A stretch of 64,000 nucleotides of DNA from Carnegiea gigantea (Eukaryota > Streptophyta > Magnoliopsida > Caryophyllales > Cactaceae), in assembly GCA_029747015.1 (NCBI GenBank), contig JAKOGI010001557.1, positions 62,001 to 126,000 on the forward strand, written 5' to 3'. The notes under the pieces were generated by a model. That model was not told the DNA's origin and made no database searches. It saw only the letters and a list, made by a program, of their open reading frames with translations. Every line of letters begins with the position of its first letter. The stretch's first letter is position 1. A program made the position numbers and the translations under genes. Positions 21,478-33,893 of this stretch are shown here, one piece after another.

Positions 21478-22317
21478 GTAGCCAACAACATCAACTCTTC
21501 CTCCCAATCTCAATTGCCTATGTTCAAGGGTGAAAAATACCACCTTTGGAGTCTGAAAATGAAAACCATGTTCAAGTCCCAGGAACTATGGGATTTGGTA
21601 GAGAGTGGGTACACTGAGCCAGACTCGGCACTAGCTCAGCCCAATCAATAGTTGAGGGAGACTCGAAAGAAGGATGCAAAAGCCTTGTTTCTCATCTAAT
21701 CAGCACTGGATGATGAAATTTTTCTCCAAATTGTCGCAGCAACAAGTGCTCATGGAGCATGGGAAACACTCAAGAAAGAGTTTTTGGGTGAAAAAAAGGT
21801 AATCACAGTTAAACTACAATTCCTTAGGCGAGAATTTGAGACTTTAGCCATGAAATCGAAAGAACCTATGCAAGAGTGTCTCTCTAGACTATCAGGTATT
21901 GTAAGCCATATGAGAACATATGATGAAAATCTCAACAATGAAATTATTGTGAGTAAGGTGTTGAGGAGTTTAATCTCAGATTTTGATCATGTTGTTGCTG
22001 CCATTGGGGAGTGCAAGAATCTCTCTCAATCCAGTTCTGATGAGCTTATGGGTTCACTCTTGGCCCATGAGGTCAGGATTAATAGGCCTTTTGATAAAGC
22101 AGAAGAGAAGGCTTTTCAGATGAAGGGGGAAACCAATAGGACCAAGCAAGAAAATTCAGCAGTGAAAAGCCAAGGCAGAGGAGGCTACCATGGTTGTGGC
22201 CGTGGTTGTAGACGAGGACGAGGACAATTTGGCGGAAGAAGCAATGTTCAGTGTCGTTATTGTAAGAAATTAGGGCATAAAGACTTCGAATGCTGGACAA
22301 AACAGAAGGATGAGTAG
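21478..22317 (+). pseudogene. gag of copia 2
   Basis: It starts at about ATG 21478 (MVANNINSSSQSQLPMF). It then has YHLWSLKMKTMFKSQELWDL, with stops near 21649 and 21699, then VKLQFLRREFETLAMKSKE, the copia Gag (UBN2) pattern. A Gly/Arg-rich stretch precedes an intact zinc knuckle CRYCKKLGHKDFECW (C-x2-C-x4-H-x4-C). It ends at TAG 22315, after which the pol reading continues. Confidence 0.9.
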
Positions 22318-23649
22318 AAGAATGCCAACTTTACTGAGACGGTTCAAGAGGATAATCACTTGTTTATGGCCAATCTCATGTGGAAACTGCATCCACTCAT
22401 GTTTGATTCATTGATAACGGTTGCTCGAATCACATGTCTGGCACAAGATCGTTGTTCCAGAAGTTGGATGACTCACAAAAATCAGACATTAAGCTTGCAA
22501 ATGGCACATCCATCAAAATTGGAGGTCAAGGTACTGTTGCTGTTAATATCTCTGATGGTAACGTTCACTATATTCACGATGTGCAGTATGTGCCCTCTCT
22601 TACTCACAAACTTTTGAGTGTTGGTCAATTGATGGAAAATGGATATTCAGTCCTATTTGATGATAATCTTTGCACTGTTTGTGACAAAAAAAAGGGGACA
22701 AAAACTATTTGCGGTTCAAATGACAAAAAACAGAATATTTCTCTTTAATGTGTCTGAGATAAATGAAAGTTGCGTGTTAGTTGCCCATAGAGGTTCTGAT
22801 GTGGCAGATTTGTGGCACTTGAGATATGGTCATTTGAATATTAAAGGATTACAATTATTAAGCAACAAAAATATGGTTGTTGGGTTGCCTAAGATCAGTT
22901 CACTTCTGTTCTGTGAGGGCTGTGTTTATGGCAACAGTGCAGACCTTCATTTCCTGTAGGCAAAGCCTGGAGAGCCATCAATTATTTAGAGTTGATTCAT
23001 GCCGATTTATGCGGTCCCTTGTCAATTGAGTCTCTTGGTGGGAGTCGATATTTTTTGCTCTTTACTGATGACCATAGTCATATGAGTTGGGTGTATTTCT
23101 TGAAATTAAATCTAAAACATTTGAAAATTTTAAGAATTTAAGGTTTTTGTGGAGAAACAAAGTGGTTTTCAGATCAAAACTCTTCGAACAGATAGAGGTG
23201 GTGAGGTTACTTCAAAAGAATTCAACACCTTTTGTGAAAAGTATGGTATTCGTAGGGAACTCACAGCACCCTACATGCCAGAGCAGAATGGTGTAGCGGA
23301 GCGGAAAAATCAGACCGTTGTCGAGATGGGAAGAAGCATGATTAAGGCAAGGGTGGTTCCTAAGAAGTTCTGGGCAGAGGCAATAGCAACAACAGTATAT
23401 CTTTTGAATCTTTCACCCACAAAAGCAGTTTATAATCATACTCCATATGAAACTTGGAAGGGTGGCAAGCCCAAGGCAAGCCAATTACGAGTGTTTGGTT
23501 GTATAGCTTATGTTATGATACACTTACACTCACGTCGTAAGCTAGATGAGAAATATGAGAAATGTATTTTTATTGGATATAGCACTCAGTCCAAAGCTTA
23601 TAAATTATATAATCCCGTGAGTAACAAAGTGATAATAAGCAGAATGTAA
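22318..23649 (+). pseudogene. protease and integrase of copia 2
   Basis: The protease region reads NHMSGTRSLFQKL, then LANGTSIKIGGQGTV and VQYVPSLTHKLLSVGQLM. Integrase: DLWHLRYGHLNIKGL, FCEGCVYG, LIHADLCGPLS, then a broken stretch near 23090-23140, and TLRTDRGGEVTSKEF, MPEQNGVAERKNQTVVEM with the catalytic Asp and Glu kept. At least three frame changes lie between 22440 and 23150. Confidence 0.88.
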
Positions 23650-25510
23650 TATTTGATGAGACTGCAAGTTAGGATTGGGGTGAAGAACACGTACAACAAG
23701 GTGTTCTAATGGAAGATTCTTCATTCGAAAGGGCTGATTCTGACCCTGTAAGTGAGACTGCAAGTTTGCCCACTGGTTCACCTGCAAGGTCACCAGCAAA
23801 TTCCCCAACAAGGTCACCAGCAAGTTCCTCTGATAGAACTTTGTCATCCGGTGGCGAGGAGCCCTCAGCCATGCAGATACCTCTACAAAGGTCAACAAGG
23901 GATAGAAAGCCGAACCCAAAATATACTGCAAATCTATGTACTTCCAGTTCTTTTGCCCTGTATGTGTCTGAACCTACAAGTTATGTTGAAGCAGTGGAGG
24001 CATCAAAATGGCAGGAAGCAATGAATGATGAAATAAGGGTAATTGAACATAATCAGACGTGGGAATTGGTGGATTTATCGGAAGACAAATCTCCTATTGG
24101 TCTCAAGTGGGTGTTCAAGCTGAAGTATCATGAAGATGGTAGCACAAAGAAGTACAAAGCAAGGCTTGTGGCTAAAGGGTATGCACAACATCAAGGTATT
24201 GACTTTGATGAAACATTTTCACCTGTTGCTCGCTTTGAAACGGTGAGAACGCTACTGTCTCTTGCCGCTACACTGAAACTTCGTGTTTATCAATTTGATG
24301 TAAAATCTGCATTTTTGAATGGCAATTTAGAAGAGGAAGTCTATGTTTTACAACCTGAGGGGTTCATTGTTAAGGGCAGTGAAGACAAGGTTTATAGGGT
24401 TAGGAAAGCTCTTTACGGGTTTAAACAAGCACCACAAGCCTGGTACAAAGGATTGATGCATATTTTCTGAAAAATGGTTTTGAAAGAAGTGAAAATGAAC
24501 CAACCTTATATGTGAAAAGGCATGATAATGCTGAATTCTACATTGTATGTATTTATGTGGATGATATTATTTATTTTGAATCCTCCGAAATATTAGTTGC
24601 TGAATTCAAATCGTGCATGAAGAAGGAGTTTGAAATGACAGATTTGAGTGTCCTGCACTACTTCTTTGGACTTTAGGTGAAGCAAGCTAAAGATGGAATT
24701 TTTTTATCCCAAGAAAAGTATGCAAGAGATCTTCTTTCCAGGTTTGGGATGCTTAATCGCAAAGCTGCTGCTACTCCCATGAATTCAAATGAGAAACTAC
24801 AGCTTGGAGATGGTACAGGGGCTGTTAAACCAAGTATTTACAGGAGCTTGACTAGTGGGCTGAATTATTTGACACACACTCATCCTGATATAACATTTTC
24901 TATAAGTGTGTTGTCTAGGTTCATGCATAATCCCACCAAACAACATTTTGGAGCTGCAAAAAGGGTGTTAAGATATGTTGCTGGAACTATGGACTTTGGA
25001 ATTTGGTACTCCGGTAAATCAAATTTGGTGTTGTCTGGGTATTGTGATAGTGATTTGGCAGGTTGTACAGATGACAGAAGGAGTACATCAGGGCATATCT
25101 TTAGCTTGGATTCTGGACCAATCTCTTGGAGTTTAAAGGAGCAAGATGTAGTACCTTTTTCGTCGTCGGAAGCAGAGTATGTAGCTGTAAGTTTGGCAGC
25201 CTGTCAAGCTGTTTAGTTGAGAAGGTTACTAGCTGACCTTCGGTCTAGGCAGCAGGAGGCAACAATTATGTTATGTGACAATAAGGCTACTATTGCAATG
25301 ATGAAGAATCCAACATATCACAGCAGGACAAAGCATATTGACATCAGATATCATTTTATTTGAAGTCTTGTTGCAAAAGGAGAGTTAGCAATTGCATTTT
25401 TGTGGTACCAATGAACAAGCAACCGATATTTTGACCAGGTCACTCCCACGAGCTAAGCATGATTATTTTAGACTCAAACTTAGAGTATGTGATTTTGAAG
25501 CAAGGGGGAG
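23650..25510 (+). pseudogene. RT and RNase H of copia 2, with polypurine tract
   Basis: [61 protein letters not shown] and YVDD at 24554-24565. A frameshift near 24465 and a TAG near 24677 break it. RNase H: GYCDSDLAGCTDDRRSTSG and FSSSEAEYVAVSLAACQAV, then a TAG at 25214. The end reads CDNKATIAMMKNPTYHSRTK. CAAGGGGGAG (25501-25510) is the polypurine tract directly before the LTR. Confidence 0.9.
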
Positions 25511-25782
25511 TGTTGAATGATGCTCCTAAATCACTGGGATGTGTTCCTAACTTTCAGCTAGCAGTTACAACAGTGGTTTCTTGTATTGTCAATTTTTGAT
25601 ATTTTTCCTTATTTAGGCATTGAGTTGTTAGTGGGTCATGTAGCCATATCCCTATTAGTTGCTGTTTTTTAGCTGAGTTTGTTTCATCTAGTACTATTTA
25701 TATTGTCATGTTCTTCAGCTTATGTGAAAATAAACAATAACTTCAGTTTCTGCTTCCTGATTTTCCTTCCTCTGCCCCAACA
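25511..25782 (+). repeat. 3' LTR of copia 2 (272 bp)
   Basis: See copia 2; followed at once by GGTTT and the right half of the LINE. Confidence 0.93.
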
Positions 25783-26100
25783 GGTTTGAGCATGGCTATA
25801 TGAGTCAGATGTTTGTTAATTAGGAAACTAACTTCAAAGTATGACGGTTGCAGAAATAGGAGTAATTAAATGGATGTGTATTGTGTGCCCATACAAGATT
25901 GTAGAGGATAAGGAATGAAGTGACTAGACAGAAAGTTGGTGTGGCACCTTTAAAGGAAAAGATGTAGGGCAGTAGATTAAAAGGGTTTGGACACATCATG
26001 AGGAAATAGGTTTACCATGGGGTGTGAACTGATGGACATAATAGAATGTAAGAGGGCTACAGAAAGAACAAAGATGGACATTCTCGGATATAATAATCGT

Positions 26101-27159
26101 TGTATAACTCTTTTTTTTTTTTTTTTTTTTAAGGATAAGATATGTGATCATTGTGTGGCGCTATGATAGGGCCCACACGTGTTAGCAAACCATGGAAGGC
26201 GAAACATCATAATTTGGACTTGGTAAAAGCCCATTTGACCGCTATAAAGTCTCCACACTAGGAGAAATTGGGTTTTCTGATTGAACTCAAGGAGTGAGAC
26301 ATGCCTAAACGTCGAATCATGGCTGCACCACTAGTAGCTTGGTATTATATTCAAGGATTCAAAATGAGGTCTTAATCATGGTTGCATGCTAGTGACAAAT
26401 ATAATATTTTGGAATTCTTCAACATAGAAATTGCATACTATATTTGTTGCATAGAGAAAATGTTGTTTGTGTAACCGCAATGCCTTTTGTTGCGACTGTT
26501 CCTTAGATTGTCTACATTTATAGGCTACTATTGTTACATTTATAATTTTAAATTTGATTTTAAATGAATTTCAATAATTGTGCCCTTGGTATGCCCCCAT
26601 TCTATTCTTTTGAAAATTGATGTATCCCGAGCTTGCGTCGTACCAAGTCTGCATCATCATATCACTGTATGAGGAGACAATCATATCAAAGAATCACTTT
26701 GTTTTTATGATAAGGACGTGAACAATAAGTTTACTTTGGTTTTAGGAGAAAATAGATAAATAACTAAAGGTATCCATCCCATAAAGAGAATAATAGAACA
26801 TTGAGATAAAGATTTGCAAATGGTTTTTATCAATCTTAACGAAATCCTCAAATAAAGGGCTTAAATATTATCGAGATAGTTGGAGATGAAGGATATTCAT
26901 GTTATATATATTTGGGTTATGAAAGCTATGTGTGCAGGGGGATAACAGTACAAGACTAGTATCATTACCTTAGTTTCAAAAAGTCCCACCTGATGCACGC
27001 CTAGATGCGCCTCGGCATGAGGCTACCAAGCTAGCGTCTGGGAAGGGATGAGGGGCGCCGTAAGGATGCAAGGCCACATTGATTGTTGTTGTGCTATAAT
27101 TAGATGCTTATTGAAGTTCCAATCAGAGGGGATTTGATGCATTCTTTTGTCGAATATAG
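26101..27159. other. intronic stretch with T20 run and GC-rich patch
   Basis: No gene seen. A run of 20 T lies at 26111-26130. A GC-rich patch with GCGCC, CGCCTC and GAGGC blocks lies at about 26988-27065, unlike its AT-rich surroundings; a similar patch occurs at 28845-29030. Confidence 0.5.
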
Positions 27160-27274
27160 GTAATCAAAGCAATAAAGGCAATGCTTAAGACAACATTGCC
27201 TGGGTGTGATGATGGTCCATTTCGTCAAGTATTCAAAACTCTTCCGCCATATGATAAAGAACAAAAAAGGGGGG
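27160..27274 (+). pseudogene. helicase exon 8 (about 115 bp)
   Basis: Acceptor AATATAG. It reads VIKAIKAMLKTTLPGC, DDGPFRQVFKTLPPYDKEQ, then KR. The 3' edge is unclear: a run of seven G (269-275 of the last kilobase) precedes TAATG, and the usable donor GTAATG gives 115 bp where phase 0 at exon 9 needs 114. An extra G in the run is the simplest reading. Confidence 0.82.
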
Positions 27275-27432
27275 GTAATGCTACTAGTTTCGTTTTTCTT
27301 TTTAGCGTCTTTGTTTCAATGTTTGTTAGGGGACTGCGAGAGTGATTCATCCCAATATTCATGGTTTTATTATTATGCCTATTAACGATATATGCTGCTC
27401 CTTTATTGATGGCTGTGGATAATCTTGCGCAG

Positions 27433-27533
27433 GTTGTTGAGCACATAGAAAAAATATCAACTGTCAGGAAATGTAGCTTTATTTCTGCTGCATCAGACAT
27501 TTTTAATGCGAAGATATCTGTTACCTTCAACAG
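27433..27533 (+). pseudogene. helicase exon 9 (101 bp)
   Basis: Acceptor TTGCGCAG and donor GTCTTG. It reads [15 protein letters not shown], then [14 protein letters not shown], then VTFN plus two bases of an Arg codon. It matches the HIEKIS and FISAA-DIF blocks of the family. No lesion is visible. Confidence 0.85.
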
Positions 27534-27644
27534 GTCTTGATTTAAATATTCCAAGACATCCTTATTTGTACAGTTTCAATTTGTGTAACTTCCTCTTGGC
27601 ACACTAGCTTTATCGAAACATAAGTTTCTAACCTGTGATTACAG

Positions 27645-27707
27645 AAGTCAACTCAGCTAAGGAAGGTGCTGCTGACACCGGACATGATAAAAAAACTTGT
27701 TCACAGG
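27645..27707 (+). pseudogene. helicase exon 10 (63 bp), stop plus 4-bp deletion
   Basis: Acceptor ATTACAG and donor GTAATT. The phase inherited from exon 9 gives R-SQLS, a TAA stop at 27658-27660 (family Gln, CAA to TAA), then GR. After about 27666 the family reading VLLTPDMIKKLVHR continues in another frame. A loss of 4 bp (one AAGG unit) restores both the frame and the expected length of 67 bp. Confidence 0.8.
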
Positions 27708-29098
27708 GTAATTATTTATGGGAAAGTTGCGATGTCTTGCACACTAACCATTTGGACATATATGCTTGCACTAAGCATTTGCTTACCTTTAAAAAAAAAT
27801 TGCAGTTCAAAGACAATTAATATTGTCATTTTATGACATACTTTACCCTTTTTGTGTTTTGAACTTGCATGACAACCCATATGTATCCAATATGTGAAAA
27901 GAGGACCTCCTAGTATTTTTCCCATTATTTATTCCAGCAAGTAGAGTGAAAGCTGCCCTTTCTCATTATTGCATCAAGGGGACTTGGCAAGTGAAAAAAA
28001 TCATACAAAGTTCATTCAGATTGTGGGCTGATCTAAAGTTGATTCTTCTTATAGTCTGATAGTGAATGAGATGCTTTCATACCAAACTGATGGCATATGG
28101 AAGGAGGGAAGAGGAAAAGCAAGAGCGAAGTGTGAAATGTAAAGATTAGGCAAAAGTACAGGATAGAAGAGAAGAAACAAGAATGCGTGAAGAGAGGCCA
28201 AAAAGGAACGAAAGGAGAGAGCTAACAACCACAATTGTGTTCTTCCTCAATCATAATGGGACAGTATAGTTACCTGATCCGCTTATGATGAGCCCATATC
28301 TATGGAAAAATAATATGAAGCTACGTGATGGATCCTAGTAGATTAGGAAACTAATTCTTTAATAAACAATCCAAAGTAACATTATTTTGTTTACCTAAAA
28401 TTGCTTGTAAGAATATACGCAAAATTACATAGAAGTTGTCAAAGTACAAAAAATGTCAAGTAGGGGTGTTTCTAGATTCGTAGTTTTCTTCTTTGTTCCT
28501 CTATTATTCATGATTATTACATTTTGACAGCTTGTTTGATTGTCCATTTTGTCACATTACATCAGCAATCTGTGAAACTACGGTAACCATCCAGATACAG
28601 TGAAAATATGTGAAAATTACTGCTTGTTGACCGCATGGTAGTTAGGGTGTCATTGTTGCTTGGAGATGAATGTCTCTCCATTAAGAAGAATCAAATCCAA
28701 AGGTTGATGGCCGCAAACATGAGGATGATTCAATGGTGTATAGCGGTACGAGATTGGATAGGATCAAGAACAAAGTTATTAGAAACACGGTGCGAGTGAC
28801 ACTCATACAGGATAAGATAGGAGAGACTAGGACCTCTATTTAAAAAGCGCACTTGAGGTGCTCCCAGGTGCGACTAAGCGTGAGGCGATCACCATGGTGC
28901 CTTACAATGGCTGAGGTAAGGGGAATTCCTCAAACGAGCTGAGGCAATGGTTGAGGCAAGGGGAATTCCTCAAGGGAGCCAAGGCACGCGCCTCGTGTGC
29001 GCTTCATGCCAAGTGTAAGGCAAGTGACTTCTGCACTTTAGGGAAATCGATCATAGGGGAGCGAGAGAAGAGAGTATTCACCATGAAAACACACACAG
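27708..29098. other. intronic stretch, GC-rich repeat patch at right end
   Basis: No gene seen. At 28845-29030 short blocks GCGCAC, GAGGTG and AGGCAAGG recur, including a directly repeated GGGGAATTCCTCAA at about 28920 and 28960. Similar degenerate GCGCC/GAGGC tracts occur at 26988-27065. The class is unknown. Confidence 0.5.
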
Positions 29099-31185
29099 GG
29101 ACTGTTTGGTGGGGAGAAATAGAATGGAATGAAATTATTACTGATACTTGGAGGGTTGGGGATGGGGACTGGAATCTTGAACCTATATGTTTGGAGATAA
29201 TAGGAATTGAATCAAATTATAATTCTTGTTATTTGGAGAGAATAAGAATGGAATCAAGTTTCAAACCTGTTTTATTTAAACAATATTTTATGCTATTATA
29301 AGTTATATTTTCTTATTTTTGTAGTTAGCTATTTTTATAATCTTTTATTTTTGAATTCTAATGTAAGTTATTATTTTCGCCCACTCAAAAAGAAAGTTAT
29401 TATTTTTTTATTTTTATTTAATTGACAATAATTTTTTAAGCCTATAATTGTAAAATACATTTATAAACCCACAAATTTTATATTTTGCTTCATGTATCAA
29501 CCAAAAAACAGATTGCTTTAATCTCCCCAAAAGAATCATCAACAGTTGTTCATCTCCACTTTGCCTGCTGCTCTCTTCGCTCAAAATGCAAGGCCTCTTC
29601 TCCAGATGCAAGATCTCCTCATATGCAAATTCACTAGCTCAGGTCTCCAGGAAATCCTCCTATGGGTTGCAAGAAGCAAAATTGAAAAGGTGGAAGTGGC
29701 CGGCAATGAAACGGAGGAATAACCAACTGCACTGGTGAAGAAGCAGCAAGCAGCTGTCACAGTGTCGTCTATCGGCTACTTCCTTTATCGTTGACCGCCG
29801 GTAGGTGATCACAGGTGACCGGCGATTCCCCCTTCTCTATCTCTACAATTAGGGTTTACTTGATGGACATGAACAGGGAGACGAGAACTTGGCAAACGAA
29901 CTGGGCAAAGTAAAATTTTGATTAATATTTTTCTTTTATTTTTAGGCTATTGATCTAACCCCTAAGGGTTTAGGACGTGAAACCACTTTGGGAGTGTTTG
30001 GTGAGCAAAATAGGATTGGAGACTTAAAACCCCAGGTTTCAAGTTTCATTCCCTAGTATTTGGTGAGGGTTTTAGGAAAAAGAACTTGACACCTAGAGGT
30101 ATCAAGTCCCTTCCTAGATCTCTGAAACTTGAACCCCCTCCTTCTGGAGAAATTTCAAGTCCCAACCCCCAAGGGATGACTAAATAATAAAATAAAATAA
30201 TAATAAAAATGAAATTCTCATTTTAGATCTTATGTTCATGAAGTATGGCGAAGACAAGCAACAACAATGGCGGCACTCTCTCTCTCCTCCAGGACCACTC
30301 TACTCACCACTGTCGGTTCTTATCACTGTGCTCCGGAAATCGATTGCCAAGTTTTTCTGGCAACTTATCGACGTCTATCCGCTAGATAATTGCTTGCTTT
30401 CCCCTATTGCTTCTTCTCTCTCTTCGTCCTTCCCCTTCTTCAATCTGGGTTTCTGAAAAAAATTTCAACCTTTTTTTTTTGGGCCAATCTAGATTCCTTC
30501 ATTCCTTTGACCAATTTTTTCAACGTTTGCATCTTTGTCGATTATGTAGTTATAGTTTTTTTTTTTTTTTTTGGATTTTTCTGGTTTGAGTTTGGAGAAG
30601 ACGAAACCACCATTGAAAATGTATGAAGGTGGAGAAGGTGGAGAAGATGCCCAGAAACTTCACTGCAACTTGCTTCTTCACCTTTGAGTCTTTGGCTGTT
30701 GATTCAATTTCGATTTTTTGCTTTCTTTTCTAATATATGATTTGATTCTTCCATTTGGTTGTTTTCCAGATCTAAATTCTGTGCTTCTTTTCAATCTTTT
30801 CTGATATGAGTTTGTGCTTCTTCAACTTGAATCTATGGCATGTTTGTGCTCTTGAAATGCCTTCTCTTTTTTCTTTTTTTTTTTTAGTTCTGCTCATTTT
30901 GATTCCATTCTAATTCCTCACCAAACACTTGAGTTTTGGAATTAAGTCCCAACCCCAACCCCCCAGATTTCAAGTCCTGATTTCATTCCATTCCATTTTT
31001 CTCACCAAATAAGGCCCATGATTGAGGGGGGTCAAGTTCCTTAGGATTTGGAGGAAACTTGATACCCCTAGTAGTTATCAAGCCCCAACCCCTTAAAATG
31101 CTCACCAAATACTAAGGAGTGGAACTTGATTCCTGAGGGTTCAAGTTCCATTCTATTTCTCCTCACCAAACATCCCAAAAATTTT
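29099..31185. mobile_element. nested inverted repeats with TGTTTGGTGAG termini
   Basis: The left end GGGACTGTTTGGTGGGGAG and the right end, read in reverse, GGGATGTTTGGTGAGGAG are near-identical and both run on into AAATAGAATGGAA. Inside, further copies in both orientations occur at about 29990, 30055, 30920, 31000 and 31100. This is the pattern of non-autonomous DNA transposons (Harbinger or hAT type) inserted into one another. No coding sequence for a transposase is seen, and no target duplication could be fixed. Confidence 0.6.
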
Positions 31186-31235
31186 CTTGAGATTGACACT
31201 TACCTTAGGCGTACTCAATTTCGAGCAGGAGCCCC

Positions 31236-32364
31236 TAGACCTGACAAAAATTGATCCGATCCACGCCCAAAAATTTTGGGTTTTGAACACGATTTTCTTG
31301 ACCCGAGCCCGAAATTAATCGAACCCGAAAAACTCACAAATTAACGGGTCAAACCCGACCCGAGTCCGAACCCACCTGCTTGACCCAAACATGATATCCT
31401 TAGTTTTTGATCTTTCTCTAATTTATTCCTCTTAACAATAATGGTTAGTCATTTTTATTGAATAGTCTAAAAAGACATTATATAACTATTGCATCCATTT
31501 ACAAATTAAACAATAATAACCTTATTTTTTCTTTTTCATTCTCTGAAAATAATATCATAGACAACTTTTAAAAGGAAAAAAAGTTAAAAATGAGTATAAA
31601 ATTGTATGAAATAACTATTTAATCTTTTAGAAAAAAGTTAATTTAAAAGAAGATAAGCATTAAAGATAAGCAAGTCATACCATTATATACTTAGTTAAAC
31701 AAATATGTCTAAATTATGCTTTAAATTAATTAATTTGTAATAATTTAAAATTTTGATATTATAACTACAAGATAATATCTTGCACTTATTTTATTCAATT
31801 TTATTTGATTTTTGTTCTAACAAGTATTAAGCTATGATGCTAGTGGTAGGAAAATGGCTAGCCGTATTCGTATTGGGGTCGGCCCATTAATAAAGTTTTA
31901 CTTGATTGGATATTGGTAGGTTAGTTAATAAAATATTAAATTATTAAATAGATTATTAGTGATCAAACTGCTAAAATACATTAAAATACTCTAGATGGGC
32001 TACCCCATAAATGGCCAACCCGCTATTAACCTTCTTTCAATATACATGTCATCTACCCCAAACCAAGTGAGGCTTAATTCTTTGCCCGCCCATAAAAGAT
32101 GTTCATATACTATAATAAAAAACTTGAATATTTTTAATATTCTTTTGAGAATTCATAATTATTATGCCTTTTCATTTAATGTTGACAATTTTGAGTAATA
32201 AATATGCAGAATTTTTGATTTTGAAACAAGAAAAATAATTCACAGAAAAGACGTTCTAAACCCGTTAGATTGAAAAACCCATGAAATATACCCGCCCGTA
32301 TTTTACGCGACTCCGAAATACAACCGACTGGTATTTAACCCGCTTGCTTGATCTGACAGATCTA
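31236..32364. mobile_element. hAT element, non-autonomous, 1129 bp
   Basis: Exact 8-bp target duplication GGAGCCCC at 31228-31235 and 32365-32372. The terminal inverted repeat is TAGACCTGACA on the left and TAGATCTGTCA on the right read in reverse. Subterminal CCCGACCCGAG-type repeats lie on both sides and the core is AT-rich without an ORF. An 8-bp duplication with a TAG start fits hAT. Confidence 0.85.
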
Positions 32365-32372
32365 GGAGCCCC

Positions 32373-33893
32373 CATCCAATTGCATCAAATTACTTTCTCT
32401 TGGAATCGGCCTCTCCGCAGACACTGAAGTCTGCAGATTTAAGGTTGGCTACATATGAATCTCCCAAGATCCCGTGAAAATAAGACCTATATGGAAAGTA
32501 GTAGTTGTTGTTTTTGTTGTTGATAATGCTTTTTTCTCCCATTGAAAAGTAAATTATGTGTACATACCGGCGGTAATCACTAATCTTGGACGACGCTTTC
32601 TCTCCAACAAAGAGAAGGTTCACTGGTTGCTTTGGTGGAGAAGGAAGTGACTACCAATGCGACTTAACTGTTTGGGACATGAGCATAATGATTTGTGGTC
32701 GAGATTTTCTGTATTAATCAGAGAAAATTATTTCTCTCTAAAAACTTATTACTTTGTTGGAAAAATCAAAATTTTACACTAAAATCTTCATTTAACTTTT
32801 ACGCAATTCTTGACTGCATTTAGGATCATATGTCTAGATATAACTAAGATTTGGAAGATAAAGTCCGTAATGTGGAGAAATCCAATATTCTTTTAAGATT
32901 TTTAGAAATTTATAGATATATACCAAAAATATGAAAACACTTGTAGAAACCGGTATACATCTGCAAAAAAACTGGAAGAGCATGAAATTTGTAGAAATCT
33001 GCAAAAATATAAGTACACAGGCAACAGGCCTGTAACAAGCAGCGTGAAGCCACTGGCCTATGTTAAGCATATCTTCCAATGATGACTGATGCAACAGTTT
33101 TTCCATTTACATGGTTACTAAAATTGTATCTGGGCTGTCCACTTGAAATTGGACCAACGCCCAGTTTGTAAACACCTTTCAGCCAGCTGTTACCAAGACT
33201 TGGTAATCTGGTTCAGCTTGGAAGACCTTGCTGATAATACTGGAAACTGTTATCAGTCATGGATTATGTATGTGCAGCTGCAGTAGTAATTTTATATGCT
33301 AATTGATCTCACTTGCGTGCATATTATTTTTCCCTCACTGATGCCTTTTGCATTCTTTATTATTATAAGAAAAGGATTAATGTTCCCCCACCTCCCAATC
33401 TTTTCCACAAGACTTCATTCTCTTCAGTCCCTTTTTTGCTTTTGGGCCACACTCTAATCCTTGGTTATTAAGCTTCATTGCGTATTGTACTTGTTAATTA
33501 CTATTTTTTAATTAAAAACTCTTTTCACTTTCATAAAACACGTTCAAAAAACTATTAAAATTTAAAGTTATTTGAAAACCCATACTGATGTATAGCCTGG
33601 ACAAATACATTAGAAAGTCTATATGAGCAATGAGGCAAAGAACTCGATATACATCTAGTAGTCCTTAAGGTAACAAATTGAGGTGACCTGCTTCAATCAG
33701 AGATAAGTGCACAGGTGGTTAACCCACTCATCTGCCTCATGGTTTTTGGTTGCACTGGTTTGGAATCTTCGCCTACTATTTTGTGCAGTCTTTTTTTTTT
33801 TTTTTGGGGCAGATCAGTTCAATGATTCTGAAGTTTGTATTTTCTTTTGTTAGTTATGTAACAAATTTTATTCATCTGTTACTATTATTGTAG
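32373..33893. other. intron before helicase exon 11, no gene seen
   Basis: AT-rich and without a recognisable coding segment. A T-run at about 33790-33806 lies 90 bp before the exon, and a pyrimidine-rich acceptor stretch precedes 33894. Confidence 0.5.

Larger units (their letters stand above)
21046..25782 (+). mobile_element. Ty1/copia element 2, 4737 bp
   Basis: Both LTRs are 272 bp (TGTTGAATGATG ... CCCCAACA). The target duplication GGTTT is at 21041-21045 and 25783-25787. It has one gag-pol region of normal copia order, broken by several stops and shifts. The LTRs differ at about 17 of 272 sites by eye (about 6%), so this insertion is older than gypsy 1 (about 3-4% in the part compared). 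The small LTR and single ORF suggest an Ivana/Ale-like lineage, not proven. Confidence 0.92.
20440..26100 (+). mobile_element. L1-like LINE ORF2 remnant, split by copia 2
   Basis: Left part (20440-21045): VKLWEMAIEKRLTRD, then LYMVFMNLKKAFDE and VEKFRYLALI, the RT and post-RT segments of plant L1-type ORF2. Right part (25788-26100): SMTVAEIGVIKWMC, then RQKVGVAPLKEKM and GSRLKGFGHIMRK, the conserved LINE C-terminal end. Joining the two sides with one GGTTT gives an uninterrupted block resembling the FYR-VVRPAMLYG-ECW stretch of the family, so copia 2 entered an existing LINE. There are many stops and shifts; it is old. Confidence 0.8.

Noticed and set aside
26111..26130. T20 run as the tail of a minus-strand LINE or SINE
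   Set aside because: No LINE or SINE body or target duplication could be found next to it, and the adjoining LINE is on the + strand.
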